NCBI GenBank assembly: GCA_039182515.1
Contig: JBCDCE010000009.1
Span: 1 to 64,000, forward strand
Length of the DNA stretch: 64,000 nucleotides
Reading direction: 5' to 3'
DNA from: JBCDCE01 sp039182515
GTDB lineage: Bacteria; Pseudomonadota; Alphaproteobacteria; Rhodobacterales; Rhodobacteraceae
Every line of letters begins with the position of its first letter. The stretch's first letter is position 1. The notes below the pieces were generated by a model that was not told the DNA's origin, did not search any database, and saw only the letters and a program-made list of their open reading frames with translations. Positions 18,234 to 27,319 of the stretch are shown here, piece by piece. A program made the translations under genes and the position numbers.

Positions 18234-20410
18234 AAAAGGTCTTTCACGTTCTGCGGCAGATCGATCTGCGGCTTAGTTGGATACCCCGCAGCAATAGCCG
18301 CACGTTCATCCTCATCAAAGGCAAATTCTTCGCAAAGCTCTTTGGAAGCCTCGTGATGCTTCTCCTGCGCTTTGCCCGCGCGCGCCAAAACCCGATGACA
18401 GCGTTCCAACCACCCCGCTGCGTTGCGAATATCCGGATGCTTCGCCTCAAAAATCGCGCGACTTTTGTCTAATGCTTCCTGCAAAAACCGCAGCCCTGCC
18501 TCTGCATGGCCAAGCTCCAACAGATCGCTGCCCAAATTCATCGCGGAGCTCGCAATGCTATCCCCATCTTGGGTCGCAAACTTGGCCACGATTACATAGC
18601 TTTGCCCCCGCGCCTCCAGCATTGGCGCGAATTCCTCTTTGAGCAAATGCAGTTGCGCTTGCAGGTTCCACCATGGCGCCATCTCACGGCTTTCAACCCC
18701 ATGGTTTTTTTCGCGAATAGGTCGCGCCGCTTTCAGCGCGCTTTCCATCTCGGTCAAAAAGTCGGCCTTCTCTGCTTCGCCTCCGCTTTGGTCAAACGCG
18801 CGCAGAGCAATGAGCGCCTGTTGATAAAGTCTGGACCCATGATACACACTACCCTCTCGTTGCTCCGCATCCAAAGCCACTGCCTTTGCAATCATCTCGC
18901 GTGCCGCCTCAACCTCACCGGTCTTAACCAACTCATTGGCCAAATTCCCATAGGCCACAGCCACATCTCTGTGCTCTTTCCCAAGCCGCGCTTGTGTCAG
19001 TGTCAAACTGGCGCGCGCCGTGTCAACGGAATCCACCACACGCCCTTGGCGAGATTGGAAAATGGACATTTGGTTGAGCAGAAAATCCATGCTTTCCCAG
19101 CCCGGCGATTTCCAAGCACCTTCCCAAAACTCTGCTGCCTGCGCCCAAAGCGACCTGCTATGCGGCTCTAAGGCGCGGCATGCAGGCCAGTTTTCGGAAA
19201 AGCTGGCCTTTATTGGAAACAACTCTGCCAAAAGAAAGGCCGCCCCACGCGCTGCTTTAAAGTCATGAGTTTCTTTGGCTTGGTGCGCGCGCAGAGCTGC
19301 AGAGGTGGTGCGATGCATTGTGTAAAGGTCATCACCACCCAACATCGAGCGCTGCCTTGCATTTCTCAACGCTGTACGCAAAGCCGTCGTGTTTTCGACA
19401 AGCGCCTTTAGATCAGTTGATATTTCATCTGCTCTAAGCGCCCAAGTGGGCGATTGCGGCGGTTCTAAAAACAAAGCTTCAGCGATCCCCTCAGGGGCAA
19501 ACCACGCGCAGGTGTCCACCACCAGTTTCGCGTCATCGCTGAGCGCTGCGTAGCTCGCCATCACGGCCTTAAAGACGGAGGCCGAATAGTCCCAAGTGGG
19601 GTCTTCAAAGAAAATGACCTCGTCCAATCGTGCAGCGAGATCTTCCAAGCTCAAGCCATCAAAAGCGCAAAGGGCAGCGGCCATGATGATGGCATGGGGT
19701 AACCCGCCAAGTTCCTGCGCGATGGTGACAGCGAGCGCTTTTTCAACCGCATCCACAGGCTGTAAGCGGGCCTCTTTCACCAAGAGCTGCACACCGGGAT
19801 CTTCAAATGTCTTTGTGGGCAAAACATCTAAATCGAGCGGTAAAAAATCCGGCCAACCCGCTGAGACGCGAGAGGTGACAAGCACGCTGATGGAGACACC
19901 TTGGATGATCAGCTTGGTGATGTCTTTGGGGTGATCGACGTTGTCGTACACAAAAAGCCATCGCTTTTCGCTGTCGCAGATTTTTTGCAAGATCTGCCGA
20001 GCCGTCGCGGCTTTGCGCACAGCACCTTCTGCCACCATGCCCGCGGCTTCGCCCAGCGCAAAAATGCTGTCGAGAGTGCTTTCTTCGTCCGCAGCATTCA
20101 CCCACCAAACCGCGTCGTAGTCACCACCATGCACGCGGATATATTCGAGCGCCAGAGTAGTTTTCCCGCGCCCGCCCTCACCTTTGACCACCGCTTTGCT
20201 CGTGATCTCTGCGCGCGCATGTTTTTTGAGGAGCTCATGGAGCTCTGCCAACTCCTCATCGCGGCCTAGAACCTCTCGGCTGATTTGAAACGGTGTGCTC
20301 GCCAGAACCTGAATTGGGGAAAAGCGCTTCCTAAGGGTTTTCCAACCCTTCCAGGTAAAGACGCCAATTTGCGCCGCGGCGGCCGCTTCCCCTATTCCAA
20401 ATCCCGTCAT
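18230..20410 (-). CDS. NB-ARC/TPR STAND ATPase (NLR-like)
   Basis: This is a 726-residue signal-transduction ATPase. A short N-terminal segment (1-45; Ala/Gly-rich, then basic FTWKGWKTLRKRF) is followed by an NB-ARC core. The core has a P-loop GEGGRGKTT (77-85, Lys83), a Walker B/kinase-2 LFVYDNVD (acidic residues 156 and 159), sensor TSR (179-181), GLPHA (236-240) and an MHD-like MHR (365-367). From about residue 420 the protein is helical with TPR-like repeats (for example VAVAYGNLANELVKTGEVEAAREMIAKA). STAND proteins of this plan switch by nucleotide exchange and oligomerise on ligand sensing; some act in transcription, others in phage defence. No recognisable effector domain precedes the ATPase. 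It is coupled to lysE by a 4-base overlap. Confidence 0.85.
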   Translation of the reverse strand: MTGFGIGEAAAAAQIGVFTWKGWKTLRKRFSPIQVLASTPFQISREVLGRDEELAELHELLKKHARAEITSKAVVKGEGGRGKTTLALEYIRVHGGDYDAVWWVNAADEESTLDSIFALGEAAGMVAEGAVRKAATARQILQKICDSEKRWLFVYDNVDHPKDITKLIIQGVSISVLVTSRVSAGWPDFLPLDLDVLPTKTFEDPGVQLLVKEARLQPVDAVEKALAVTIAQELGGLPHAIIMAAALCAFDGLSLEDLAARLDEVIFFEDPTWDYSASVFKAVMASYAALSDDAKLVVDTCAWFAPEGIAEALFLEPPQSPTWALRADEISTDLKALVENTTALRTALRNARQRSMLGGDDLYTMHRTTSAALRAHQAKETHDFKAARGAAFLLAELFPIKASFSENWPACRALEPHSRSLWAQAAEFWEGAWKSPGWESMDFLLNQMSIFQSRQGRVVDSVDTARASLTLTQARLGKEHRDVAVAYGNLANELVKTGEVEAAREMIAKAVALDAEQREGSVYHGSRLYQQALIALRAFDQSGGEAEKADFLTEMESALKAARPIREKNHGVESREMAPWWNLQAQLHLLKEEFAPMLEARGQSYVIVAKFATQDGDSIASSAMNLGSDLLELGHAEAGLRFLQEALDKSRAIFEAKHPDIRNAAGWLERCHRVLARAGKAQEKHHEASKELCEEFAFDEDERAAIAAGYPTKPQIDLPQNVKDLL

Positions 20411-20552
20411 AGACCCGCGCCCTCAAATGCACACCCTTGAGAGGATTAGAGCACGGGTGCGTTTGAAAATGAAGCTTTGTAGATCGTTTGTGCGGGGATG
20501 GTTCAGGCGCCAGATTTTGCGCCGAATGTGCGTAAAACGTGCATATGCAAAA

Positions 20553-20571
20553 CATACGTGATGCATACGTG
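20553..20571. repeat. Tandem CATACGTG boxes
   Basis: CATACGTG occurs at 20553-20560 and 20564-20571, an 11-base period that places both on one face of the helix. A nearby ACGTGCATATGC adds a partly inverted match. The group lies between yebC (stop side) and the STAND ATPase gene (143 bases upstream of its start), so it could be an operator for the latter. The rest of the 179-base gap shows no gene. Confidence 0.35.
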
Positions 20572-20589
20572 GGGATCCGGTGGGTTTTC

Positions 20590-21333
20590 TTAGCCGAGCT
20601 GGGCCATGACTTCGTCGGAGGCCTCAAAATTGGCGGTGACGTTTTGCACGTCATCGTCATCCTCAAGCGAGTCCAGGAGGCGCATGAGTTTCTCCATGCC
20701 CTCAAGATCGAGCTCGGTTGTGGTGGTGGGTTTCCACACAAGTTTGGTGGATTCAGACTCGCCAAGCTCTGCTTCCAATGCAGTCGAGACGGTGTTGAGA
20801 TCCGTATCGGCACACCAAATGATGTGGCCTCCCTCTTCGCTTTCCACATCATCTGCGCCCGCTTCAATGGCGGCCATCATCACTGTATCCGCGTCACCCG
20901 CGGACGCGGGGTAGACCACCTGGCCCATGCGGTCGAACATAAAGCCCACCGAGCCCGTTTCGCCCAGGTTGCCGCCGTGCTTGGCGAAGGTGGAGCGCAC
21001 GCTAGAAGCGGTGCGGTTCTTGTTGTCCGTCATCGTCTCGACGATCACAGCCACGCCGCCCGGGCCATAACCCTCATAGCGGATCTCGTCGTAATTCTCC
21101 CCATCGCCCCCATGCGCTTTGTTAATCGCGCGGTCGATGTTGTCCTTGGGCATGGAGTTCGACTTGGCTTCCTTAACCGCCAAACGCAACCGTGGGTTTT
21201 TGTCGGGATCAGGATCTCCCATCTTAGCCGCGACCGTTATCTCCTTGGAAAGCCTAGAGAAAAGCTTGGCCCGCAGTTTATCCTGCCGACCTTTACGGTG
21301 CTGAATATTTGCCCATTTTGAGTGGCCCGCCAT
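20590..21333 (-). CDS. YebC/PmpR family regulatory protein
   Basis: This 247-residue cytosolic protein starts with the invariant family N terminus MAGHSKWANIQHRKGRQDKLRAKLFSRLSKEI. It continues with the AIDRAINKAHG-like, YEGYGPGGVAVIVETMTDNKNRT and FAKHGGNLGETGSVGFMFDRMG signatures. Family members act as DNA-binding regulators, and recent work also links some to translation of proline-rich stretches (established family knowledge). The gene stands alone: a 141-base gap separates it from the divergent SLC13 gene. A GGGGAG site precedes the ATG. Confidence 0.96.
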   Translation of the reverse strand: MAGHSKWANIQHRKGRQDKLRAKLFSRLSKEITVAAKMGDPDPDKNPRLRLAVKEAKSNSMPKDNIDRAINKAHGGDGENYDEIRYEGYGPGGVAVIVETMTDNKNRTASSVRSTFAKHGGNLGETGSVGFMFDRMGQVVYPASAGDADTVMMAAIEAGADDVESEEGGHIIWCADTDLNTVSTALEAELGESESTKLVWKPTTTTELDLEGMEKLMRLLDSLEDDDDVQNVTANFEASDEVMAQLG

Positions 21334-21474
21334 GGCAAAACTCCCCTGGTACGCGCGGTTGTCCTGGGTCTATAGTCCAGCGACACCCCCGGCTTCAAGT
21401 CTTGCCTGCGTTGAGAGGGGTGTTGCGCTCGGCCGAACCTGGTCGAGCTTAAGTAATGAGGAGCTAGATCAGCG

Positions 21475-23265
21475 ATGCCCCCTGCGATGACCCTCGATCA
21501 ATCCTTGCTCTTTGGCCTCTTTGGCTTGGTTTTTGCCTTCCTGCTCTGGGGCCGCATTCGCTACGATATCGTTGCCTTTAGCGCCCTTATGCTCGCAGTA
21601 TTGCTTGGCTTGGTTCCCACGAAAGAGGCGTTTTCCGGTTTTGGGCATGATGCGACCTTGGTGGTTGCGCTTGTCTTGGTGATCTCGGCGGGGCTGGTGC
21701 GTTCGGGCGCTGTCTTTTTGATTACGCGCACGCTTGTGAAGGCGAGCCGTGGATTGGGCGCACATATCGCGCTTATGGGGGCAATCGGCGGCGTGCTATC
21801 AGCCTTCATGAACAATGTCGCAGCCTTGGCTTTGCTGATGCCGGTGGACATTCAAACCTCTCGGAAGGCCGGACGCGAGCCAGGGTTGTCGCTGATGCCG
21901 TTGAGTTTTTGCACAATCCTAGGTGGAATGGTCACTTTGATCGGGACACCGCCCAACATCATCATTTCTGGCATCCGAGAAGACACTTTGGGCACCCCGT
22001 TTTCGATGTTTGACTTCGCGCCTGTCGGTGGCACAACAGCACTTATCGGTCTGCTCTTTGTCGCCGTCATTGGGTGGCGCTTGATCCCTCAACCCGAACG
22101 CTCTCAATCTGGTACGGTGATGCCAGAGATGGGTGCTTACATTGCAGAGCTCACTGTGCCCCAAGACAGCAAACATATCGGCAAAACCTTGATCGAGCTC
22201 GCCCCAGAAGCCGAAAAAAACGACGTTGAAATCTTGGGCGTCGTTCGAGGCGGGAAGCGTTTGCCAGGCCTTGGTCAGAACCAAGTGATTGAGCCGGGCG
22301 ATGCGCTTGTGCTTGAGGCTTCCCCCGAAGCGCTCGATGAGTTTCGCGCCGCTTTGAGCCTCAACTTTGCAGACAAAAAGCGCGACGCCTTGCTGAAATC
22401 CGATGGCTACGGCCTTCGGATCATAGAAGTGGTTGTGACCGAGAATTCGCGTTTGAACGGACGTACAGCGATGTCCGTTGGGCTGTCTTGGCGGCAGCGC
22501 ACCGTTTTGATGGGCATCAGCCGAGAAGGCCGCCCGGTTAAAAACCAGATCCGCAAAACAGAGCTCAAACCGGGGGACATTCTGTTACTGCTGGTTCCAA
22601 AAGACAAAGAAGCCGACGTGGTGGAATGGACGGGCGCTCTGCCGCTTGCGCAGCGCGGCCTTGCGGTGACCCAAGATGAAAAGGTTTGGATCGCAATTGG
22701 CCTTTTTGCCCTGGCAGTGGCGGCTGCGAGCTTTGGCTTTGTTTATCTCCCCATCGCTCTGGGATGTGTTGTGGTGGCTTTCGTGCTCTTGCGCATCATC
22801 CCCATCGAAGAGCTTTACACACATATTGAATGGCCTGTTGTGGTTCTTTTGGGGTCGATGATCCCCTTGGGCAGCGCTTTGGAGGCCTCCGGCGGCACAG
22901 CTCTGATTGCGAGCAATTTGGTTACGATCACAGAAGGCCTTCCAGCCTGGGCGATATTATGCGTCTTAATGATCGTCACGATGACACTGAGCGACGTGCT
23001 CAACAACACCGCGACCGTGATCGTCGCAGCCCCTATTTCCATCGAGATGGCGCGCGCACTTGGGGTCAATGAAGATCCCTTCTTGATGGCTGTTGCCGTC
23101 GCTGCAAGTGCGGCGTTCCTCACGCCGATTGGGCACAAAAACAACACGCTCGTGATGGGTCCAGGCGGCTATCGTTTTGGCGACTATTGGCGCATGGGGC
23201 TGCCGCTTGAGATCCTTATCGTGGCCGTGTCGATCCCCGCAATTTTGCTGTTCTGGCCGCTTTGA
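21475..23265 (+). CDS. SLC13-family permease with TrkA-C domains
   Basis: This 596-residue transporter has two membrane halves (about residues 1-190 and 400-596) flanking a soluble insert. The insert carries two RCK_C/TrkA-C domains (residues about 215-300 and 315-390; VVRGGKRLPGLGQNQVIEPGDALVLEA and ISREGRPVKNQIRKTELKPGDILLLL). The first half contains FMNNVAALALLMPV and IGTPPNIIISGI, the second LNNTATVIVAAPI and TPIGHKNNTLVMGPGGY, typical of the anion-transporter family. Substrates in the family include sulfate and dicarboxylates; not decidable here. A GAGGAG site lies 11 bases upstream; an alternative ATG lies 12 bases later. Confidence 0.9.
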   Translation: MPPAMTLDQSLLFGLFGLVFAFLLWGRIRYDIVAFSALMLAVLLGLVPTKEAFSGFGHDATLVVALVLVISAGLVRSGAVFLITRTLVKASRGLGAHIALMGAIGGVLSAFMNNVAALALLMPVDIQTSRKAGREPGLSLMPLSFCTILGGMVTLIGTPPNIIISGIREDTLGTPFSMFDFAPVGGTTALIGLLFVAVIGWRLIPQPERSQSGTVMPEMGAYIAELTVPQDSKHIGKTLIELAPEAEKNDVEILGVVRGGKRLPGLGQNQVIEPGDALVLEASPEALDEFRAALSLNFADKKRDALLKSDGYGLRIIEVVVTENSRLNGRTAMSVGLSWRQRTVLMGISREGRPVKNQIRKTELKPGDILLLLVPKDKEADVVEWTGALPLAQRGLAVTQDEKVWIAIGLFALAVAAASFGFVYLPIALGCVVVAFVLLRIIPIEELYTHIEWPVVVLLGSMIPLGSALEASGGTALIASNLVTITEGLPAWAILCVLMIVTMTLSDVLNNTATVIVAAPISIEMARALGVNEDPFLMAVAVAASAAFLTPIGHKNNTLVMGPGGYRFGDYWRMGLPLEILIVAVSIPAILLFWPL

Positions 23266-23349
23266 ATAATTGTCGCTGCGAAGCGGCTTGATCGCCGTCC
23301 CAAATACCTAAAATGTCTTGCCCACCAACAGTTCCCAGGAGGCGAAGCC

Positions 23350-23416
23350 GACCAGCCCCCGACCGCCCCCCCTGGGCGGGGGCTTGCAGCCCGACGCCCG
23401 CGGTCGGGTGCTGATC
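23350..23416. repeat. GC-rich REP-like palindromic element
   Basis: Outer arms at 23350-23365 and 23401-23416 are inverted repeats matching at 14 of 16 positions. Inside are a GCCCCC/GGGGGC hairpin (23365-23370 with 23378-23383) and a second short hairpin. The clover-like fold lies in the 251-base gap between the convergent SLC13 and EamA genes. Its form suggests a dispersed intergenic palindrome; no other copy occurs in the window. It could also stop transcription from either side, though no T-run follows. Confidence 0.6.
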
Positions 23417-23516
23417 TTCGCATTTAGAAAATACGTTGTAGATTTTATGGGTTATGCTCCAACCCCAACTTTCTCTAAGGGCCTCCCCAGGCTCGGGGGC
23501 TGCCTCAATTTAAGCT

Positions 23517-24431
23517 TCAAACGTCGGTTGTCTCATCGACTGTCTTGGGTTGAACCAAAACGACCCCCGCTAATATCACAAACAAAGCAACCCAAATGGG
23601 CCAAGCATAACGCTCCCCCAAAAAGAGCATGGCCCAGATTACACCAGATCCGGTGACGATATAGCTGATCTGAGCGGCAAAAACCGGCCCGGCCCGCGTC
23701 ACCAGCCAAACATAGGTGGTGTAGACAAGCGCATGGAGCGTCGAGCTTAAAATCAACGCGCCTTCGGCAGCGCCGTAGCTGCGAAAAGGTGAGATCCATT
23801 GCCCGGACCCAAGCGCGAGTGGAAAGGCCAAAACCGCCCCCAAGAAAGAGGCGCCCCATAAAACTTGAACTGCATCCAGATCGCGCAAGCCAATTTTGGC
23901 AACCATATTGCCCTCGAGCGCATAGAAAAACGGGGCGATCAGCGCGACGCCGACCCATAGGATCAAGCTCCTATCAGGCAACGCTGCATCTGGACCCAAG
24001 ATCAACAGCACGCCCAAGAGGCCCAAGCCCAGGCCAGCCAAACGACGCAACGACGGGCGTTCAAACCCGAAGGCGATAGCGATTGGAAAGGCCAACATGG
24101 GGATGATCGACAAGAGGATTGAGATCAAACCTGCAGGCAAATGCACCAAGGCGCGAAAAGACGCCGAGTTTGGCAAGAGAGTCCCCACAAGAGCCACAAG
24201 AAGCGACAACAAAAGCCCATGACGGGTGAGAGGAAAGCGTCTGCCGCGCGCCCATGAGATGACACTGAGCAGCGCAAAGGAAATCACAAGCTGCCAAAAG
24301 ATCAAACCAAAAGGCTCAAAGCCGGTGCTTACGGCCACTTTCGACAGGGGCAAGGTCGCGCCCCAACCAGCGCCTGCCATAAGCAGGACCGCAAAGAACT
24401 TCCAATGTGCAGGACGCGCCGCTGCGCTCAT
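23517..24431 (-). CDS. EamA-family (DMT) transporter
   Basis: This 304-residue, ten-helix protein has two EamA repeats: GWGATLPLSKVAVSTGFEPFGLIFWQLVISF in the first and GSGVIWAMLFLGERYAWPIWVALFVILAGVVLVQPK at the end of the second. The substrate is unknown. It is distinct from the EamA gene at 16.7 kb. Its ATG overlaps the ymdB-type stop codon by 4 bases, and it is the last gene of a chain mgtE-fcl-ymdB-eamA in which every junction is a 4-base overlap. Confidence 0.9.
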   Translation of the reverse strand: MSAAARPAHWKFFAVLLMAGAGWGATLPLSKVAVSTGFEPFGLIFWQLVISFALLSVISWARGRRFPLTRHGLLLSLLVALVGTLLPNSASFRALVHLPAGLISILLSIIPMLAFPIAIAFGFERPSLRRLAGLGLGLLGVLLILGPDAALPDRSLILWVGVALIAPFFYALEGNMVAKIGLRDLDAVQVLWGASFLGAVLAFPLALGSGQWISPFRSYGAAEGALILSSTLHALVYTTYVWLVTRAGPVFAAQISYIVTGSGVIWAMLFLGERYAWPIWVALFVILAGVVLVQPKTVDETTDV

Positions 24432-25240
24432 GGTCCGGCTTGAGCCAAACGACCGCCCTGCCGCACCATCTCAACGCGCAGCGCTTTGCCGGTTGTGTCG
24501 TCGGTTTCCACATAAAGCCCTGACAGCGTTGCCTCACCGGTTGAGGGCACAAAGCGCCCCTTTGACATGCCGGTCACGAAGCGCCTGAGAGGCTCGTCTT
24601 TTTCCATGCCAATAACGGAGTTGTAATCCCCGCACATGCCCGCATCGCTCATAAAAGCCGTACCCTTTGGCAAGATCATCGCGTCGCCCGTTGGCACATG
24701 CGTGTGGGTCCCAACGACCACACTCGCGCGCCCATCGCAGAAATGCCCCATGGCCATCTTCTCAGACGTGGCCTCGCAATGCACATCAACCAAGATCGCT
24801 TGCACTTGCCCGCCTAAAGGATGGCGCATGAGGGCCGTATCCAGTGCGGAAAACGGATCATCGAAGGCCCGCTTCATAAAGACCTGGCCCAAAACTTGCA
24901 GCACCAAAATGCGCACACCTCGGGCGGTTTCAAACACCCGCGCGCCGCGCCCAGGGGCCGTTTTGGCAAAATTGAGAGGCCGGATGATCCGCGTTTCGCT
25001 CTCGATATGCGTGAGCATATCTTTTTGGTCAAAGGCATGATCGCCAAGCGTGATGCAATCGGCACCCGCCTCAAAGATCACCTCTGCATGGGCACGAGAG
25101 AGCCCAGCGCCAGAAGTGGCATTCTCACCGTTCACAACAACAAAATCGAGGTTCCAATCTTCGCGCAACTTGGGAAGTCTTTGGGTGAGCGCCGTGCGCC
25201 CAGCACGGCCCATTACATCGCCTAAAAAGAGCAGCTTCAT
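24428..25240 (-). CDS. YmdB-family metallophosphoesterase
   Basis: This 270-residue protein carries the metal-binding motifs of the TIGR00282 family: FLGDVMGRAGR at the N terminus, NGENATSGAG, CITLGDHAFD and VGTHTHVPTGD. Bacillus YmdB hydrolyses cyclic nucleotides and influences RNA turnover and biofilm formation. Whether the alphaproteobacterial protein does the same is inference. It is coupled to both neighbours by 4-base overlaps, downstream of the folate ligase gene. Confidence 0.93.
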   Translation of the reverse strand: MKLLFLGDVMGRAGRTALTQRLPKLREDWNLDFVVVNGENATSGAGLSRAHAEVIFEAGADCITLGDHAFDQKDMLTHIESETRIIRPLNFAKTAPGRGARVFETARGVRILVLQVLGQVFMKRAFDDPFSALDTALMRHPLGGQVQAILVDVHCEATSEKMAMGHFCDGRASVVVGTHTHVPTGDAMILPKGTAFMSDAGMCGDYNSVIGMEKDEPLRRFVTGMSKGRFVPSTGEATLSGLYVETDDTTGKALRVEMVRQGGRLAQAGP

Positions 25241-25791
25241 GGTGCAAAAACTCCTGCGTCTGTGACGATGAGATCCAGCGGTTGATCGGTCGGCTCAAGC
25301 GGCAAATCAGTCGCTTCTTGAGCTTGGTAGGCAAAGCCAATGGCCAGGGTCGCGCGCTTTGCTCTCAGCCCTTCTAGCGTGCGGTCATAAAACCCGCCGC
25401 CATAGCCCAGACGCCCGCCTTTGGCATCAAATGCGACAAGCGGCACGATCACAATTTCGGGCTCTAACCAGGCTCCACTTACAGGGATGAGCGCCTTGAA
25501 AGCCCCCTCTTCCATTGCGCAGCCCGGGCTCCATTCGCGGAACTTCAGCGCCTGACCCGCGCCCAAGATCACGGGCACCGCGACAGGGCCATGGGCGGAG
25601 GCCTCTTCCATGGCAGGCAGCGGATCCACCTCCGTATTGATCGGCATATAGCCCGCCAAAGGCACCCCTCGGTGCCCGGCCAATACGGCCGACAGATGGC
25701 CTGCAGCGGTGCCTTGATCCAAGCCATGCGCCACCTTGCGCCGGGCAAATGCCGCTTTGCGGGCTTGTGTTTTTTGATCTGCCAAAGTCAC
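25237..25791 (-). CDS. 5-formyltetrahydrofolate cyclo-ligase
   Basis: This 184-residue enzyme converts 5-formyl-THF and ATP to 5,10-methenyl-THF, returning an inhibitory folate to one-carbon metabolism. Family features are the basic N terminus KTQARKAAFARRKVAH, GYMPINTEVDPLPAM in the folate pocket, and LVAFDAKGGRLGYGGGFYDRTL, the ATP/Mg-binding signature. It overlaps mgtE and the ymdB-type gene by four bases each. Confidence 0.95.
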   Translation of the reverse strand: MTLADQKTQARKAAFARRKVAHGLDQGTAAGHLSAVLAGHRGVPLAGYMPINTEVDPLPAMEEASAHGPVAVPVILGAGQALKFREWSPGCAMEEGAFKALIPVSGAWLEPEIVIVPLVAFDAKGGRLGYGGGFYDRTLEGLRAKRATLAIGFAYQAQEATDLPLEPTDQPLDLIVTDAGVFAP

Positions 25792-27170
25792 AACAACACC
25801 ATCGCTGCAAGCCCCAAGAAGGCGAAAAAGCCCACCACATCGGTAACTGTGGTCACAAAAGCTCCAGAGGCCAAAGCCGGGTCAACCCCCAGTTTTTCCA
25901 GCACAATTGGAATGGCTGTGCCCGCAAGCCCCGCCACCACGAGATTGATCACCATAGCAATCGCAATCACGAGGCCCAGCATCGGAGAGCCAAACCAAAG
26001 GATGCCAACGATGCCCATGACAACCGCAAAGATCACGCCATTGACCAAGCCCACCAAGCATTCCCGGCGTATAACGCGCCATACGTTGGCGGCAGTAAGG
26101 TCTTTTGTGGCGATCGAGCGCACGGCCACGGTCAGAGACTGCGTGCCCGCATTCCCTCCCATCGAGGCCACGATGGGCATCAAAACCGCCAAAGCCACAA
26201 ATTGCGAGATCACATCTTCAAACTGTGCAATGACAAGCGAGGCTAGAATGGCTGTCACAAGGTTCACAGCAAGCCAAGGAAATCGCCGCTTGGTTGTCTC
26301 GATCACTTTGTCCGACAGTGAGCTTTCCCCGACGCCCGCTAGGCGCAGAATGTCTTCTTCGTGCTCTTCATCGAGCACAATCATCGCATCATCGATTGTG
26401 ATCACGCCCACAAGGCGCTCGTCCGCGTCTACAACGGGGGCTGAGATCAAGTGGTATTGGTTGAACGCGTAAGCCACATCGTCTTCGCCCTGCTCCACGG
26501 GAATGGTGCGAAAGCTGTCCTCGGTGATGTCCATCAGTGGCACTGGGCGCTTGGCGCCCAAGAGCTTGCCAAGCTGCACATAGCCTACTGGCCGCATGCG
26601 CGGATCGACCAAAATCATATGATAGAAATGCTCCGGCAAATTGTCTTCGGCCCGCAAATAATCGATGGCTTGGCCCACATTCCAATGCGCAGGCGCCATA
26701 ACCATTTCGCGTTGCATGAGCCGGCCTGCGGAATCCTCCGGGTAGCTGAGCGCTTGCTCCACAGCCACACGATCCGCATCATCCAGAGCCTCAAGCACCG
26801 CTTCTTGTTGCGGCTCGTCGAGATCTTCGACCAGATCCACAACATCGTCAGAATCAAGATCCCGCACCGCTTCTGCCAAATCAGCAGGCGCCATTTGCTC
26901 GATCACGCCTTCGCGGAGCGAATCCTCAAGCTCGGAGAGAACTTCACCGTCAAACCCATCGCCCCAGAGGTTCAGAAGGCTGCGGCGGTCCTCCTCATCA
27001 ATTTGCTCAAGAAGGTCAGCGATATCCGCAGCATGCAGGTCTTCAAACAGGCCTTCGAGCTGCGCGCGATCTTGAAGCGCCACGGTCGCCTTAACCTGGC
27101 GGACAAAACGCGCGCCCAGCGCATAGTCTGCATTTTCAATGTCTTGTGGTGATAGGACGTCATCGCCCAT
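25788..27170 (-). CDS. mgtE: MgtE-type magnesium transporter
   Basis: This 460-residue homodimeric Mg2+ channel/transporter has an acidic N-domain (about 30-130: LEGLFEDLHAADIADLLEQIDEEDRRSLL). Two CBS domains follow (about 135-260, ILVDPRMRPVGYVQLGKLL and APVVDADERLVGVITIDDAMIVL), then five membrane helices with the pore signature ASMGGNAGTQSLTVAVRSIA. In the family, the cytosolic domains close the pore when Mg2+ is high. The start chosen is the ATG at 27170, preceded by GGAGGA; an upstream ATG at 27185 lacks such a site. No Mg2+ riboswitch-like leader fits in the 149 bases to the divergent guaD gene. Confidence 0.95.
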   Translation of the reverse strand: MGDDVLSPQDIENADYALGARFVRQVKATVALQDRAQLEGLFEDLHAADIADLLEQIDEEDRRSLLNLWGDGFDGEVLSELEDSLREGVIEQMAPADLAEAVRDLDSDDVVDLVEDLDEPQQEAVLEALDDADRVAVEQALSYPEDSAGRLMQREMVMAPAHWNVGQAIDYLRAEDNLPEHFYHMILVDPRMRPVGYVQLGKLLGAKRPVPLMDITEDSFRTIPVEQGEDDVAYAFNQYHLISAPVVDADERLVGVITIDDAMIVLDEEHEEDILRLAGVGESSLSDKVIETTKRRFPWLAVNLVTAILASLVIAQFEDVISQFVALAVLMPIVASMGGNAGTQSLTVAVRSIATKDLTAANVWRVIRRECLVGLVNGVIFAVVMGIVGILWFGSPMLGLVIAIAMVINLVVAGLAGTAIPIVLEKLGVDPALASGAFVTTVTDVVGFFAFLGLAAMVLL

Positions 27171-27319
27171 GTCGTCCTCCAACATCTTTGGGGTAGCCGC
27201 GCACTTTGCCTCTTGTCGCGCGAGTTGGCCGGGTATTCAACACCTCTCAGGCTCAAAGCGCTTGCGACTTACACGTAAGGCATGCCTCATAGACCTAATG
27301 CACTTTCAAAAGGCCCCAC

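Noticed and set aside
17610..18356. Plus-strand frame antisense to the LysE-type gene
   Set aside because: The product is a low-complexity Arg/Pro/Gln-rich chain with no hydrophobic pattern or domain, while the other strand encodes a clear exporter.
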